A stretch of DNA of 64,000 bases from Algicola sp. (GTDB lineage: Bacteria; Bacteroidota; Bacteroidia; Flavobacteriales; Flavobacteriaceae), in the NCBI GenBank assembly GCA_018222915.1, contig JAAEZI010000001.1:139082-203081 (forward strand), written 5' to 3'. The translations under genes and the position numbers were made by a program. Every line of letters begins with the position of its first letter. Positions within the stretch are counted from its first letter, which is position 1. Shown here piece by piece: positions 42,703 through 51,335 of this stretch. The notes beneath the pieces were generated by a model that ran no database searches, was not told the origin of the DNA, and was given only the letters and a program-made list of their open reading frames with translations.

Positions 42703-42737
42703 TCTACAAATGTAGAATAAAAAATGTAATTACCAAA
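42703..42737 (-). promoter_or_regulatory. Self-controlled promoter/operator of the second BlaI module
   Basis: On the minus strand TTTG (42737-42734), 19 bases, TACATTTG (42714-42707): a perfect Bacteroidetes promoter. The palindrome TCTACAAATGTAGA (42703-42716) covers the -7 box. It contains TACA-NN-TGTA, the core known for BlaI/CopY-type operators. A repressor bound here would block the promoter directly. Confidence 0.8.
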
Positions 42738-42768
42738 TAACCAGATCGATTATTTTGATTAAATCCAC

Positions 42769-42776
42769 TATATTTG
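42769..42776 (+). promoter_or_regulatory. Promoter -7 box of the M28 peptidase gene
   Basis: TATATTTG fits the -7 box; the ATG is 28 bases downstream. No good -33 TTTG is seen at the right distance. It is divergent from the BlaI promoter, 32 bases away from its -33 box. Confidence 0.5.
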
Positions 42777-42804
42777 ATGCAAATTTCTTTGAAAGCTCCC
42801 AACA

Positions 42805-44202
42805 ATGAATAAAGCATATGTATTAGTAACCATCTTGTTTTTTGGTTCTTTGTGTTCCTACGGACAAAGTATTCAAGACCTTATAGATGAAGTCAGTCTG
42901 CCTGAATTAACTCAAAAAATCAATGAGTTTTCGGGTGAGATTCCCACAACTGTGAACGGTAATTCTGTGACCATAATTAACAGACAACAAGCCAATAATG
43001 ATTTGGCGGCAGATTATTTGGTTGAACAATTTCAAGCCATGGATAATCTGACGATAACCGATCAGGCGTTCAATAGTAATGGTAGGAACATCATTGCCAC
43101 ACAAGTTGGTAAGACCAATCCTAACAATATCTATATCATTTGTGCGCATTATGATACGGTTGCAGATTATTGTGCCGATGATAATGCTACTGGAACAATC
43201 GCTGTTTTAGAAGTGGCAAGAATATTATCGCAACAATGTATGGATAACACCATTGTTTATGCCTTGTGGGACGAAGAAGAAATCGGGCTTTTGGGTTCTA
43301 ATTTTTACGCCAATCAAGCGGTGGCTAATGGCGACAATATATTAGGTGTTTTGAACATGGATATGATGGGTTACGATAGCGATAGCCCAGGACAACCTGG
43401 AGACAATCAATTTGATATTGACTATCGGAATATTGCAGGTTCAGTCGCTATGAAAGACGATATCATTTCAGTGTTAAATTCATACACTTTTGATTTAAGC
43501 GTTGTTGAAGTCAATCCAGGAACCACAGCAAGTGACCATTCTAGTTTTTGGTTTGCTGGTAATTTTCCTAATGACGCCATTTCAGCTGTTTTGGTTGGTG
43601 AATCATGGGAAACAAATGACGAAACTCCATTTTATCACACTTCTGGTGATCGTGCTTCAACTTTGGATTTCCAATATTATCACGAAATGGTGAAGTTGAT
43701 TACGGCATATACAGCCACTAAGGGAGGACTGTTAGATGTTGATAATACGGTGTCCCAAAATATGACGATGCTTACATCCAATGAAGATTTGGCGTCTTCC
43801 TATCAATGGTACGATTGTGATACAGACATGGCTATTACAGGTGCAACAAGCCAAAGTTTTGTACCATCATCTAATGGAAATTATGCTGTCGAAATCACAA
43901 TGGGTAGCTGTACGGAACGTAGTGAATGTCTGCTATTTGAAGCTCTAAATGTCGCCTCTTTTGAAGATGGTGAAGTCATCGTGTATCCAAACCCAGTTAA
44001 AAACCATTTGCAAATTGAATCGGGCAATATTTCCGACTTGGAAATGAAGCTTTATGATATGTCTGGTAAATTAGTAAGATCTATTCAAAGTGCCTCAGGA
44101 ACTTTAACAACTATTGATGTGAAGCGTTTACCACAAGGAGTTTATTTTCTGAGTGTTTTGAATTCAGAAAAAGGAGGGACGTTCAAAATTATAAAGGAAT
44201 AA
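42805..44202 (+). CDS. Secreted M28-family aminopeptidase with type IX sorting tail
   Basis: The 465-residue protein has a signal peptide (to SYGQ), an M28 zinc peptidase domain with ligands in CAHYDTV (His, Asp), ADDNATGT (Asp), WDEEEIGLLGS (Glu-Glu), NMDMMGYD (Asp) and FYHTSGD (His), and a C-terminal type A sorting domain with VIVYPNPVKNHLQI, KLYDMSGKLV and LPQGVYFLSV. It likely trims N-terminal residues from peptides outside the cell or on its surface. The sorting tail needs the type IX system, encoded elsewhere. A middle Ig-like segment (about 320-380) links the two domains. Confidence 0.9.
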   Translation: MNKAYVLVTILFFGSLCSYGQSIQDLIDEVSLPELTQKINEFSGEIPTTVNGNSVTIINRQQANNDLAADYLVEQFQAMDNLTITDQAFNSNGRNIIATQVGKTNPNNIYIICAHYDTVADYCADDNATGTIAVLEVARILSQQCMDNTIVYALWDEEEIGLLGSNFYANQAVANGDNILGVLNMDMMGYDSDSPGQPGDNQFDIDYRNIAGSVAMKDDIISVLNSYTFDLSVVEVNPGTTASDHSSFWFAGNFPNDAISAVLVGESWETNDETPFYHTSGDRASTLDFQYYHEMVKLITAYTATKGGLLDVDNTVSQNMTMLTSNEDLASSYQWYDCDTDMAITGATSQSFVPSSNGNYAVEITMGSCTERSECLLFEALNVASFEDGEVIVYPNPVKNHLQIESGNISDLEMKLYDMSGKLVRSIQSASGTLTTIDVKRLPQGVYFLSVLNSEKGGTFKIIKE

Positions 44203-45453
44203 TTATCGATTATACGGCCTTTCATTAATCCAGTGAAATCCGCGTGATTTTAGTTCGAACGAATTCAAATCTTTTCGTCTCATTATTATTTGTAATGTGT
44301 CTTGTTCTAGGATACCTTCCAATGTCAAAATATCAGGATTCGAATTGTCGTAAGTAAAATTGGAAAATCCAATTTCCGATTTAATTGGATATAATTTAAT
44401 TTGATTCGTAATAGAATCAATTGTAAAGTGATAATTCTCTTTTTGGTCATCCATAAATTTAACCGTTGCGATATCTTTATAGTCAGATATGAAGTAACGC
44501 CAACGCTCATCATCCGTAACAAGTGGCGGAAGTGTATCTCCATTTTTAATAAAGTTACTTGTCTCCCAAATACCGTATAGTAAAGGTTTCTGGCGTTTAT
44601 GTCCTCGTTCTCGTTCTGATTGATATCCAAAAACACAAATTAGCACTGTAAATAGGCTTAATACAATAGCTTTGAGCCATATAATGGATTTATGGTAAGT
44701 CTTATGTTTAATGGGATAAAAATAATTAATTGACTTAGTTGGTTGATTCTGAATAAAGACATTAACAAATCGTCGGATATCCGTAAAAAAAATAACGGCC
44801 GCCATTCCCACCAAGTGTGAAGACATCAGTTTGACCGGAATATCAAACATAAAATTCATAATCGCTACATGCGTCATAACACCCATAACGATAAATGCAC
44901 CTAAGGTTTGGGTGCGACGTGGAATTAATAGAAGAGCGCCTAGGACTTCCATAAATCCAGTGAACATATTAAACCCTTCAGAATAACCCATATAGGTCCA
45001 AGCAAGACCCATGGGCGAATAATTACCCAAAGGCTCTAATAACCTCACTAAACTTGGTTGTGGAAATTGGATTTGAAAAATTTTGACGGCGCCGTAAAAA
45101 CACATGGTGAAAATAAGGACGACTCTCAATAGGACTAAAAACCAATAAAAGAGGCGGTTGTAACTTTGGCGTTTTCTGTCTAATACTGTCCAAATAATTA
45201 CAAGTATACCTGTTAATAGCACGTTCATGAATAACGTGACATAGGCATAGGTATGATCACCGCTGCCATAACCACTCACATCATATGCGTAATTAATCCC
45301 TAAACACGTGCTAGCCATCCATCTGAATGGTACCTCAAATAAAGAAGCGGTAAACGTGAGACATATGTATAATGAAAAGTAAGTAGCTGTAAATCGAAAC
45401 CACAACTTTTGGCTAAAGGACCATTGTTCCAGGTATTCCTGATTTTTAAACAT
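44203..45453 (-). CDS. DoxX-like membrane protein with C-terminal soluble domain
   Basis: The 416-residue protein has several membrane helices in the first 280 residues, with DoxX-like features (KIFQIQFPQPS, GYSEGFNMFTGFMEVLGALLLI). The last 130 residues (from about YGIWETSNFIKNGDTLPP) are soluble and beta-rich, ending FELKSRGFHWINERPYNR, and look like a small lipocalin-like barrel. The combined protein is common in Flavobacteriia. A role in redox or membrane stress is suggested for DoxX relatives but unproven here. Adjacent to the M20 peptidase gene on the same strand (1 base). Confidence 0.7.
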   Translation of the reverse strand: MFKNQEYLEQWSFSQKLWFRFTATYFSLYICLTFTASLFEVPFRWMASTCLGINYAYDVSGYGSGDHTYAYVTLFMNVLLTGILVIIWTVLDRKRQSYNRLFYWFLVLLRVVLIFTMCFYGAVKIFQIQFPQPSLVRLLEPLGNYSPMGLAWTYMGYSEGFNMFTGFMEVLGALLLIPRRTQTLGAFIVMGVMTHVAIMNFMFDIPVKLMSSHLVGMAAVIFFTDIRRFVNVFIQNQPTKSINYFYPIKHKTYHKSIIWLKAIVLSLFTVLICVFGYQSERERGHKRQKPLLYGIWETSNFIKNGDTLPPLVTDDERWRYFISDYKDIATVKFMDDQKENYHFTIDSITNQIKLYPIKSEIGFSNFTYDNSNPDILTLEGILEQDTLQIIMRRKDLNSFELKSRGFHWINERPYNR

Positions 45454-45454
45454 G

Positions 45455-46843
45455 TTATTTACTTAATTCCGTAAAGTACTTATAGAATAATGGAATGGTT
45501 TCGATACCTTTTAAATAATTCCAAATACCGAAATGCTCATTGGGAGAATGTATGGCATCACTGTCAAGTCCAAAACCCATCAAAATGGTTTTACTTTTTA
45601 ATTCTTCTTCAAATAAGGAAACTATAGGAATGCTGCCACCACTGCGCTGAGGAATAGGTTGCTTTCCAAAAGTGTCAAAATATGCTTTTGATGCTGCTTG
45701 ATAACCGATGCTATCTATAGGTGTAACATATCCTTGTCCGCCATGGTGTGGTTTCACAGTCACTTTAACACCTTCAGGAGCGATACTTTCAAAGTGCGTT
45801 TTGAATAATTGAGTGATCTCTTCCCAATCTTGATGCGGTACCAATCGCATTGATATTTTAGCATAAGCCTTACTAGCAATAACTGTTTTTGCTCCTTCGC
45901 CAATGTAGCCACCCCAAATACCATTCACATCAAGAGTAGGTCTAATAGAGTTACGTTCATTTGTTGTGTAGCCTTTTTCTCCATAGACAGCGTCAATATC
46001 TAAAGCTTTTTTATAGTCTTCAAGCGAGAATGGTGCTTTGGCCATCTCTCGTCGTTCTTCATCAGACAGCTCCTCGACTTTATCATAAAATCCAGGAATG
46101 GTAATATGATTATTGTCATCGTGTAGTGACGCAATCATTTTTGTAAGTATATTAATCGGATTTGCTACAGCACCACCATAAAGCCCTGAATGCAGATCTC
46201 GATTAGGTCCCGTCACTTCAACTTCTACATAACTCAATCCGCGAAGACCAGTTGTAATTGAAGGGACATCTTTGGCAATCATACCGGTATCAGAAATTAA
46301 AATCACATCATTTTTAAGTTTGTCTTGATTGTTTTTGACAAAGGTTGAAAGATTGACACTGCCCACTTCTTCTTCACCTTCAATCATGAATTTGACATTG
46401 CATGGTAATTGATTGGTTGAGGTCATAAACTCTAGGGCTTTGACGTGCATGTACATTTGACCTTTATCATCGCAAGCACCACGAGCAAAAATAGCGCCTT
46501 CTGGATGCGTCTCCGTTTTTTTAATCACGGGTTCATAAGGCGGAGAATCCCACAATTCAATGGGATCTGCAGGTTGTACATCATAATGGCCATATACCAA
46601 CACAGTGGGAAGGTTCTTGTCAATCATTTTTTCACCATACACAATAGGAAAACCATCAGTTTCACAAATTTCTACGTGATCACAGCCTGCATTTTCTAAA
46701 CTAGACTTAACCGCTTTCGCCGTTTTGATGACGTGATCTTTAAATGCAGGATCTGCACTCACAGAAGGGATCTTTAATAAGTCGATAAGCTCGTTTAAAA
46801 AGCGCTCTTTATGTGTTTCTACATAAGATTGAATATTTTGCAT
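45455..46843 (-). CDS. M20-family dipeptidase
   Basis: A 462-residue cytoplasmic metallopeptidase with the M20 metal ligands in VLVYGHYDVQPAD (His, Asp), GACDDKGQ (bridging Asp), EGEEEVGS (catalytic Glu and ligand Glu), ISDTGM (Asp) and a late His (IHSPNEHFG). The dimerisation domain inserts in the middle (RDLHSGLYGGAVANP). It resembles carnosinase-type and DapE-like dipeptidases that cut dipeptides. It precedes the DoxX-like gene by 1 base. Start ATG 46843, with a -7-like TATTTTTG on the minus strand near 46873-46866. Confidence 0.9.
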   Translation of the reverse strand: MQNIQSYVETHKERFLNELIDLLKIPSVSADPAFKDHVIKTAKAVKSSLENAGCDHVEICETDGFPIVYGEKMIDKNLPTVLVYGHYDVQPADPIELWDSPPYEPVIKKTETHPEGAIFARGACDDKGQMYMHVKALEFMTSTNQLPCNVKFMIEGEEEVGSVNLSTFVKNNQDKLKNDVILISDTGMIAKDVPSITTGLRGLSYVEVEVTGPNRDLHSGLYGGAVANPINILTKMIASLHDDNNHITIPGFYDKVEELSDEERREMAKAPFSLEDYKKALDIDAVYGEKGYTTNERNSIRPTLDVNGIWGGYIGEGAKTVIASKAYAKISMRLVPHQDWEEITQLFKTHFESIAPEGVKVTVKPHHGGQGYVTPIDSIGYQAASKAYFDTFGKQPIPQRSGGSIPIVSLFEEELKSKTILMGFGLDSDAIHSPNEHFGIWNYLKGIETIPLFYKYFTELSK

Positions 46844-46909
46844 GGGTGTTTTTTTTTGATTCCTTCAAAAATACAAAAATGAGGCTGATTTTTTTCCCAA
46901 ATAAACTTA

Positions 46910-46939
46910 TTTGAATATTGAAACTATTGTTTATATTTG
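46910..46939 (+). promoter_or_regulatory. Promoter of tRNA-Leu
   Basis: TTTG (46910-46913), 18 bases, TATATTTG (46932-46939). The tRNA starts 24 bases downstream. Confidence 0.8.
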
Positions 46940-46963
46940 CATCCCATTATTTAATGGAAAGTT

Positions 46964-47045
46964 GCAGGCGTGGTGGAATTGGTAGACACGCTAGACTTAG
47001 GATCTAGTGCCGCGAGGTGTGCGAGTTCGAGTCTCGCCGCCTGTA
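46964..47045 (+). tRNA. tRNA-Leu (anticodon TAG)
   Basis: Acceptor arm GCAGGCG pairs with CGCCTGT (terminal G-U) and discriminator A. The anticodon arm CTAGA/TCTAG holds loop CTTAGGA, anticodon TAG. A long variable arm (TGCCGCGAGGTGT region) marks a class II tRNA, as expected for leucine. No encoded CCA. Own promoter and terminator. Confidence 0.95.
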
Positions 47046-47054
47046 CTGAAACTA

Positions 47055-47083
47055 AAAGCCAGAACATTTGTTCTGGCTTTTTT
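47055..47083 (+). terminator. Terminator after tRNA-Leu
   Basis: AAAGCCAGAAC (47055-47065) and GTTCTGGCTTT (47070-47080) form an 11-bp stem with a four-base loop, followed by a run of T. Confidence 0.92.
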
Positions 47084-47116
47084 AATTTCTTCGCTGATTA
47101 ATTTTATAACCTTAGT

Positions 47117-48232
47117 CTAGTTTTTTTCAAGCATCTCAGGTGTTACTACAGTTCTAAAACCGGTGTGATCTGAACCAGAATCCAAACTCATACCCATACG
47201 CGCTGATATTCTAAAGCTGGCACAATAGGAAGCATGGCATAAAAAAGAGCCACCTTTCATCACAATTTCTTTTTGGTAAGGATTATCCGGACTATAAGGT
47301 TCGCTGGCACCTGTTGGATTGATCAAAACGGAGGACGGATCTAAGCTACTGTAGTAATTCACGTTGAACCAATCGGACGTCATTTCCCATACATTTCCCA
47401 ACATATCATAGATACCAATGCTATTTGGTGCATATGATTTGACAGGCGCGATGTGTGCAAAACCATCAACGCTTTCGTTTTTGATTGGAAAGGTACCTTG
47501 CCAGGTGTTCGCTTTTTCAGTTAAAAGACTGGTGTCATTACCCCAAGTGAAAATAGCATCGGTTGAGGTGCCTTGCGCTGCAGCTTCCCATTCGGCTTCG
47601 GTAGGCAGGCGTCTATTAGCCCATTTACAATAAGCTTGTGTATCTTCCAAAGCGACGTGTACCACCGGATAATCATCTTTCCCGTTAATACTGCTGTTCG
47701 GACCTTCAGGATGTCGCCAATTGGCACCAATTTTCCAAGTCCACCACTGACTGTAGTTCGACATGTTGGCCACGGCATTGACCTGTTTGTTAAAAATGAG
47801 ACTTCCTGGCTGTAAGACTGAATCATGTGGTTTAGGCGTGCCTTCTGGTAATTCCTTTTTCATCTGTTCCCAATCAATAGGTCGTTCTGCAACCGTGATA
47901 TAATTGGTAGCCGTTACAAAGGCTTTGAATTCTTTATTGGTCACCTCGGTAATGTCCATAAAAAAACCATCAACCGTCACTTGATGGCTTGGTTTTTCTC
48001 GTCTCATGGCAAATGAATCATTTGCTTTTGCACCTTGCATAAAGGTTTTACCTTCCACCCAGACCATATCTTTTGGTGTGGCGATATGGGCAGGTTTTGA
48101 TTTTAAAATGGTGTGAGGTTCGTCTGCAATTACTGGTTGAGACTCCTTGTTTTCTGAAGATTGTTTACAATGAAACATCACAGTAAACAGTACGATCATT
48201 AGCGTGTTAAGTGATTTGTTTTTTAACGACAT
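47117..48232 (-). CDS. Formylglycine-generating-enzyme-like lipoprotein
   Basis: The 371-residue protein has a lipoprotein signal (VMFHC, Cys22) and a full FGE-sulfatase domain: MVWVEGKTFMQGA, MDITEVTNKEFKAFV, YPVVHVALEDTQAYCKWANR, RLPTEAEWEAAA, GIYDMLGNVWEMTSDWF and MKGGSFLCHASYCASFRISA. The last holds Cys332 and Cys337 at the spacing of the copper-binding active cysteines of true formylglycine-generating enzymes, which many relatives lack. True FGE turns a sulfatase cysteine into formylglycine. No sulfatase gene is in this window. Envelope location fits maturation of exported sulfatases. It could still be a binding protein. Confidence 0.85.
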   Translation of the reverse strand: MSLKNKSLNTLMIVLFTVMFHCKQSSENKESQPVIADEPHTILKSKPAHIATPKDMVWVEGKTFMQGAKANDSFAMRREKPSHQVTVDGFFMDITEVTNKEFKAFVTATNYITVAERPIDWEQMKKELPEGTPKPHDSVLQPGSLIFNKQVNAVANMSNYSQWWTWKIGANWRHPEGPNSSINGKDDYPVVHVALEDTQAYCKWANRRLPTEAEWEAAAQGTSTDAIFTWGNDTSLLTEKANTWQGTFPIKNESVDGFAHIAPVKSYAPNSIGIYDMLGNVWEMTSDWFNVNYYSSLDPSSVLINPTGASEPYSPDNPYQKEIVMKGGSFLCHASYCASFRISARMGMSLDSGSDHTGFRTVVTPEMLEKN

Positions 48233-48296
48233 AAATTAAGGATATTATCATGAATTTTATTTTAATCACATTTAACTCTCAAAGCTAAACAAATTA

Positions 48297-48617
48297 TTGG
48301 TGTTGATTTTTAAAAAGCAACTACTAGTTATATTTTTCAGTCTTACTTGGCTACTAGGTTTTTCACAAGGTAGTGTTGAATTTCAGCAGTTAAGAGGCGA
48401 GAACGTGCCAACACAGAGCATCACTTATGCGGTTGCTCAAGATAGTATTGAGAATATTTGGATCGCCTCCGAAGAAGGCGTCTTAAAGCATAATTCTAAA
48501 TATTATCGTATTTACAATTCTTATTCTGGACTTTCGAATCTTATGAGTAATAGGATCATGGAGGTGTTTGTTGATACCAAACAGCGCGTATTTGAATTGA
48601 AACTTATCCATTTCTGA
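48297..48617 (+). pseudogene. Truncated two-component-regulator-propeller gene (5' remnant)
   Basis: About 100 codons encode a signal peptide (ending LLGFSQG) and the first blade of a sensor of the hybrid two-component propeller kind: VEFQQLRGENVPTQSITYAV, DSIENIWIASEEGVLKHNSK and the start of the next blade, DTKQRV. Full-length genes of this type code for many hundreds of residues (seven-bladed propellers, membrane helix, kinase or regulator). Here the frame ends at 48617 right after DTKQRV, and no further blade is found in any frame before the next gene. Start codon unclear (TTG 48297, GTG 48300 or TTG 48303). A small functional protein is unlikely. Confidence 0.7.
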
Positions 48618-48683
48618 AATAAGAAATACTCGCACTTTCTCTATTCGATAGATTCATAATTAAAACTTCAACAGGGATTTTAA

Positions 48684-51284
48684 TTACATCTTAATAAACT
48701 TTTTAGTGACTTTGTTATGTTCTGATTGAAAATGAATTACATAAACACCACTTGACAATTTTGACATACTCAGCTCATCTACGCTCTGATTTGGCTTGAT
48801 ATTCTTTACCAATTTCCCAAGTGAATTAAATATTTGAATATTTTCAATTTTAGATGCAGAGTGATATGTTAGTATATCTTCAACCGGATTAGGGTAGATG
48901 CTTACACTATCAGAAAATTCGAAATCATTGACGCTTAAATTGTCTGTTACTACGGTTGTGCTATAACTATTCGTTTCAATAGGAAAATTGTAATCAAAAT
49001 AAATGTTTGCGGTATTTACAAAAGTATCCTCCAATACCAAAGTGGGTAGCGTCCTTATTTTATATAGAATAAATCCATCATTATTAGCGTCATCAAAAGG
49101 TAAGTTTATATTTTCAAAAATAAACTCTACCTTATTTCCAGTCACACGACTTTCAAATTGATGATTACTAGTTAAAATTTTGAGACTAGATAGATCAAAT
49201 TTTTGAAGATCAATGTCATTTTCAACAACGATATTTTGCGCAGGAAAGGTACCTGTATTTTCAAAACGTATACGATAATGGACATACTCTCCAACCTCAT
49301 TAACCAGAATATTTTCACCTTCTAAACAAAGAATATCATTAGGGTCAAATGATCCCACAACTACCTGATCTAGTGAGAATACATTATTATCTGGCGTGAT
49401 GTCAGCAGTGATTGGATTCGCAGTGGCTATATAGGCCAAAACATCGTCAATGTTTACAGGGAAATCAGGGTCAGTTGGTGGATTGACGTTAAATGTGATG
49501 TTAACTGCAAACGACTGAAATGGATTCAAATCATTGAAATTCCATGTAAAGCTATTTATAGTTGAAGCATCAAACGGTATATCAGAATCTATAAAAGTTA
49601 CTAAGTCTTCAGGATAAACTAGGTTCACATTACCACTTATTACTTGATTACCTGCGTTTTTCACCATTAACTGATATTGGGAGTCAAAACCCGGTCTAGC
49701 TGGCGTAAGTTGAATTAATAGCGCTTCTAAGTCATTCGCTACGGAATTAGGAACAATACAAATATCCTGATTAAACGGACTAGCTTCTAGAGGAAAGTCA
49801 ACAGTATAATTTAATGGCGTGACATCAAAAAGCGCAGGATCAATAGAAATAGGCGTAATTGTATAACTTCCAGCTTGTACCGGTATACGATACGAACCTG
49901 TGCTATCAGCGATAGCAATACCTTCATTGGTACCATCGTTAATTGTAAATGTCATAAATGGAACCATAGCATCTGAAACAGTGCAACCATCGCTATCAAA
50001 ATCGAATTGTGACTGACCTTGTATTTCATAAAACTCGCCGCCAGGATTAAAGGAACAATAGGTATTGATATTGATAGTTCCATAACCATTGTTACTCAAC
50101 CAACTTTGAACATCATTTAATTGTTCATCATCTGCACACACATATTGCAAGTTTGGAAGGTTACTAATATTGATGTTAAATAGAGATTCTATACTGCCAT
50201 TTTTGAGCAGAATAGATTCCAAATTCGGATTATTATTAAAAGATCCCCAATTTAAGTTGGTGCAATTGTTCAAGTTAATTTCAGTAAAAAGATTATTTGC
50301 CAATTTGATTTGATAAATGTTATTATTCTCAGCAACGATTAAATTGTCTAATACATTGTTTTGTACTTCAACAATTACGGTGTTGGGTACACCAGACAAA
50401 TCCAGTGTATTTAGTTGGTTGTCACTCATGACAAGCGTAAAAAAGAGCGGACAATTTTGGATGCTGAAATTGCTTATCAAATTTCCAGCGGCACTGATAG
50501 ATTGCAGCACAGGCAAATCCTGAACCGTTAAAGACGTAATTTGATTAGAGGTGATATTTAAATTGCCTAAACTTATGGCTCCAGTCACATCGATGCTAGA
50601 TAGATTATTATTTTCAGCAAACATAGTCGATAAATTAGCCAGCCCGCTTAAGTCTAAACTTGTTAGGGCACCATACTGGCAGTTTAGATCTTCGAGTGCT
50701 GTGCAACCATTTACATTTAAGCTTGTCATATTATCATTACTAGTACATTGAAGATCAGTAAGATTAGTAAGATTGCTAACATCTAGACCGGTAAGGTTGT
50801 CACAATAACTAATGTCTAAAATGGTTAGTGAGCTAAGTGTACTTAAATCAATGCTGCTAAACGGATTGCCATGCGCCCAAAAAATCTGAAGATTTGAGAG
50901 TCCAGTAAGATTGGTGGTTGTTAAATTGTTATTGCTAAAATTGAGATATTCTAGATTAGTGAAAGCAGTACCATCAAAAGTAGCTATGTTATTTAAATTT
51001 ATCTCTAAACGTATTAAATTAATGAAATTTTCTAATCCGGTTAGGTCAGTGATATTGCTTGAACTTATATTAAGCTCATATATGGCTTGTGCTTCGTTGA
51101 TATCAATTTCGTTGTCAGCGTTACTGTCAATGTTTATAGGACTTCCATTAACATCTAATGCGATAAAATTGCTATTACTTGAAGCTAATAATTTGTTTTT
51201 TAATTCTACATCTGGAAAATTTATTATTTGTCCTTGAGCGAAACACGTGAAGAGTAGAATGGCAGTGTAGTAAATAGTTTTCAT
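48684..51284 (-). CDS. Leucine-rich-repeat surface protein with type IX sorting tail
   Basis: The 866-residue protein has a signal peptide (to CFAQGQ), leucine-rich repeats over about 60-410 (LTGLENFINLIRLEINLNNI, LTGLSNLQIFWAHGNPFSSI and so on), a cysteine-containing carboxypeptidase-regulatory-like beta domain (about 430-510), DUF11-like beta domains with NDILCLEGENILVNEVGEYV (typical before the tail in Flavobacteriia), and a C-terminal sorting domain (VSIYPNPVEDILTYHSASKI, LSSGVYVIHF). It is exported by the type IX system and displayed outside. LRRs suggest protein or glycan binding. It lies 51 bases behind the TonB receptor gene on the same strand. Confidence 0.85.
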   Translation of the reverse strand: MKTIYYTAILLFTCFAQGQIINFPDVELKNKLLASSNSNFIALDVNGSPINIDSNADNEIDINEAQAIYELNISSSNITDLTGLENFINLIRLEINLNNIATFDGTAFTNLEYLNFSNNNLTTTNLTGLSNLQIFWAHGNPFSSIDLSTLSSLTILDISYCDNLTGLDVSNLTNLTDLQCTSNDNMTSLNVNGCTALEDLNCQYGALTSLDLSGLANLSTMFAENNNLSSIDVTGAISLGNLNITSNQITSLTVQDLPVLQSISAAGNLISNFSIQNCPLFFTLVMSDNQLNTLDLSGVPNTVIVEVQNNVLDNLIVAENNNIYQIKLANNLFTEINLNNCTNLNWGSFNNNPNLESILLKNGSIESLFNINISNLPNLQYVCADDEQLNDVQSWLSNNGYGTININTYCSFNPGGEFYEIQGQSQFDFDSDGCTVSDAMVPFMTFTINDGTNEGIAIADSTGSYRIPVQAGSYTITPISIDPALFDVTPLNYTVDFPLEASPFNQDICIVPNSVANDLEALLIQLTPARPGFDSQYQLMVKNAGNQVISGNVNLVYPEDLVTFIDSDIPFDASTINSFTWNFNDLNPFQSFAVNITFNVNPPTDPDFPVNIDDVLAYIATANPITADITPDNNVFSLDQVVVGSFDPNDILCLEGENILVNEVGEYVHYRIRFENTGTFPAQNIVVENDIDLQKFDLSSLKILTSNHQFESRVTGNKVEFIFENINLPFDDANNDGFILYKIRTLPTLVLEDTFVNTANIYFDYNFPIETNSYSTTVVTDNLSVNDFEFSDSVSIYPNPVEDILTYHSASKIENIQIFNSLGKLVKNIKPNQSVDELSMSKLSSGVYVIHFQSEHNKVTKKFIKM

Positions 51285-51335
51285 AATTTGAAGATTTAGT
51301 GATAACCCACAAGGTTATTTTGGTTGTGTTGACTT

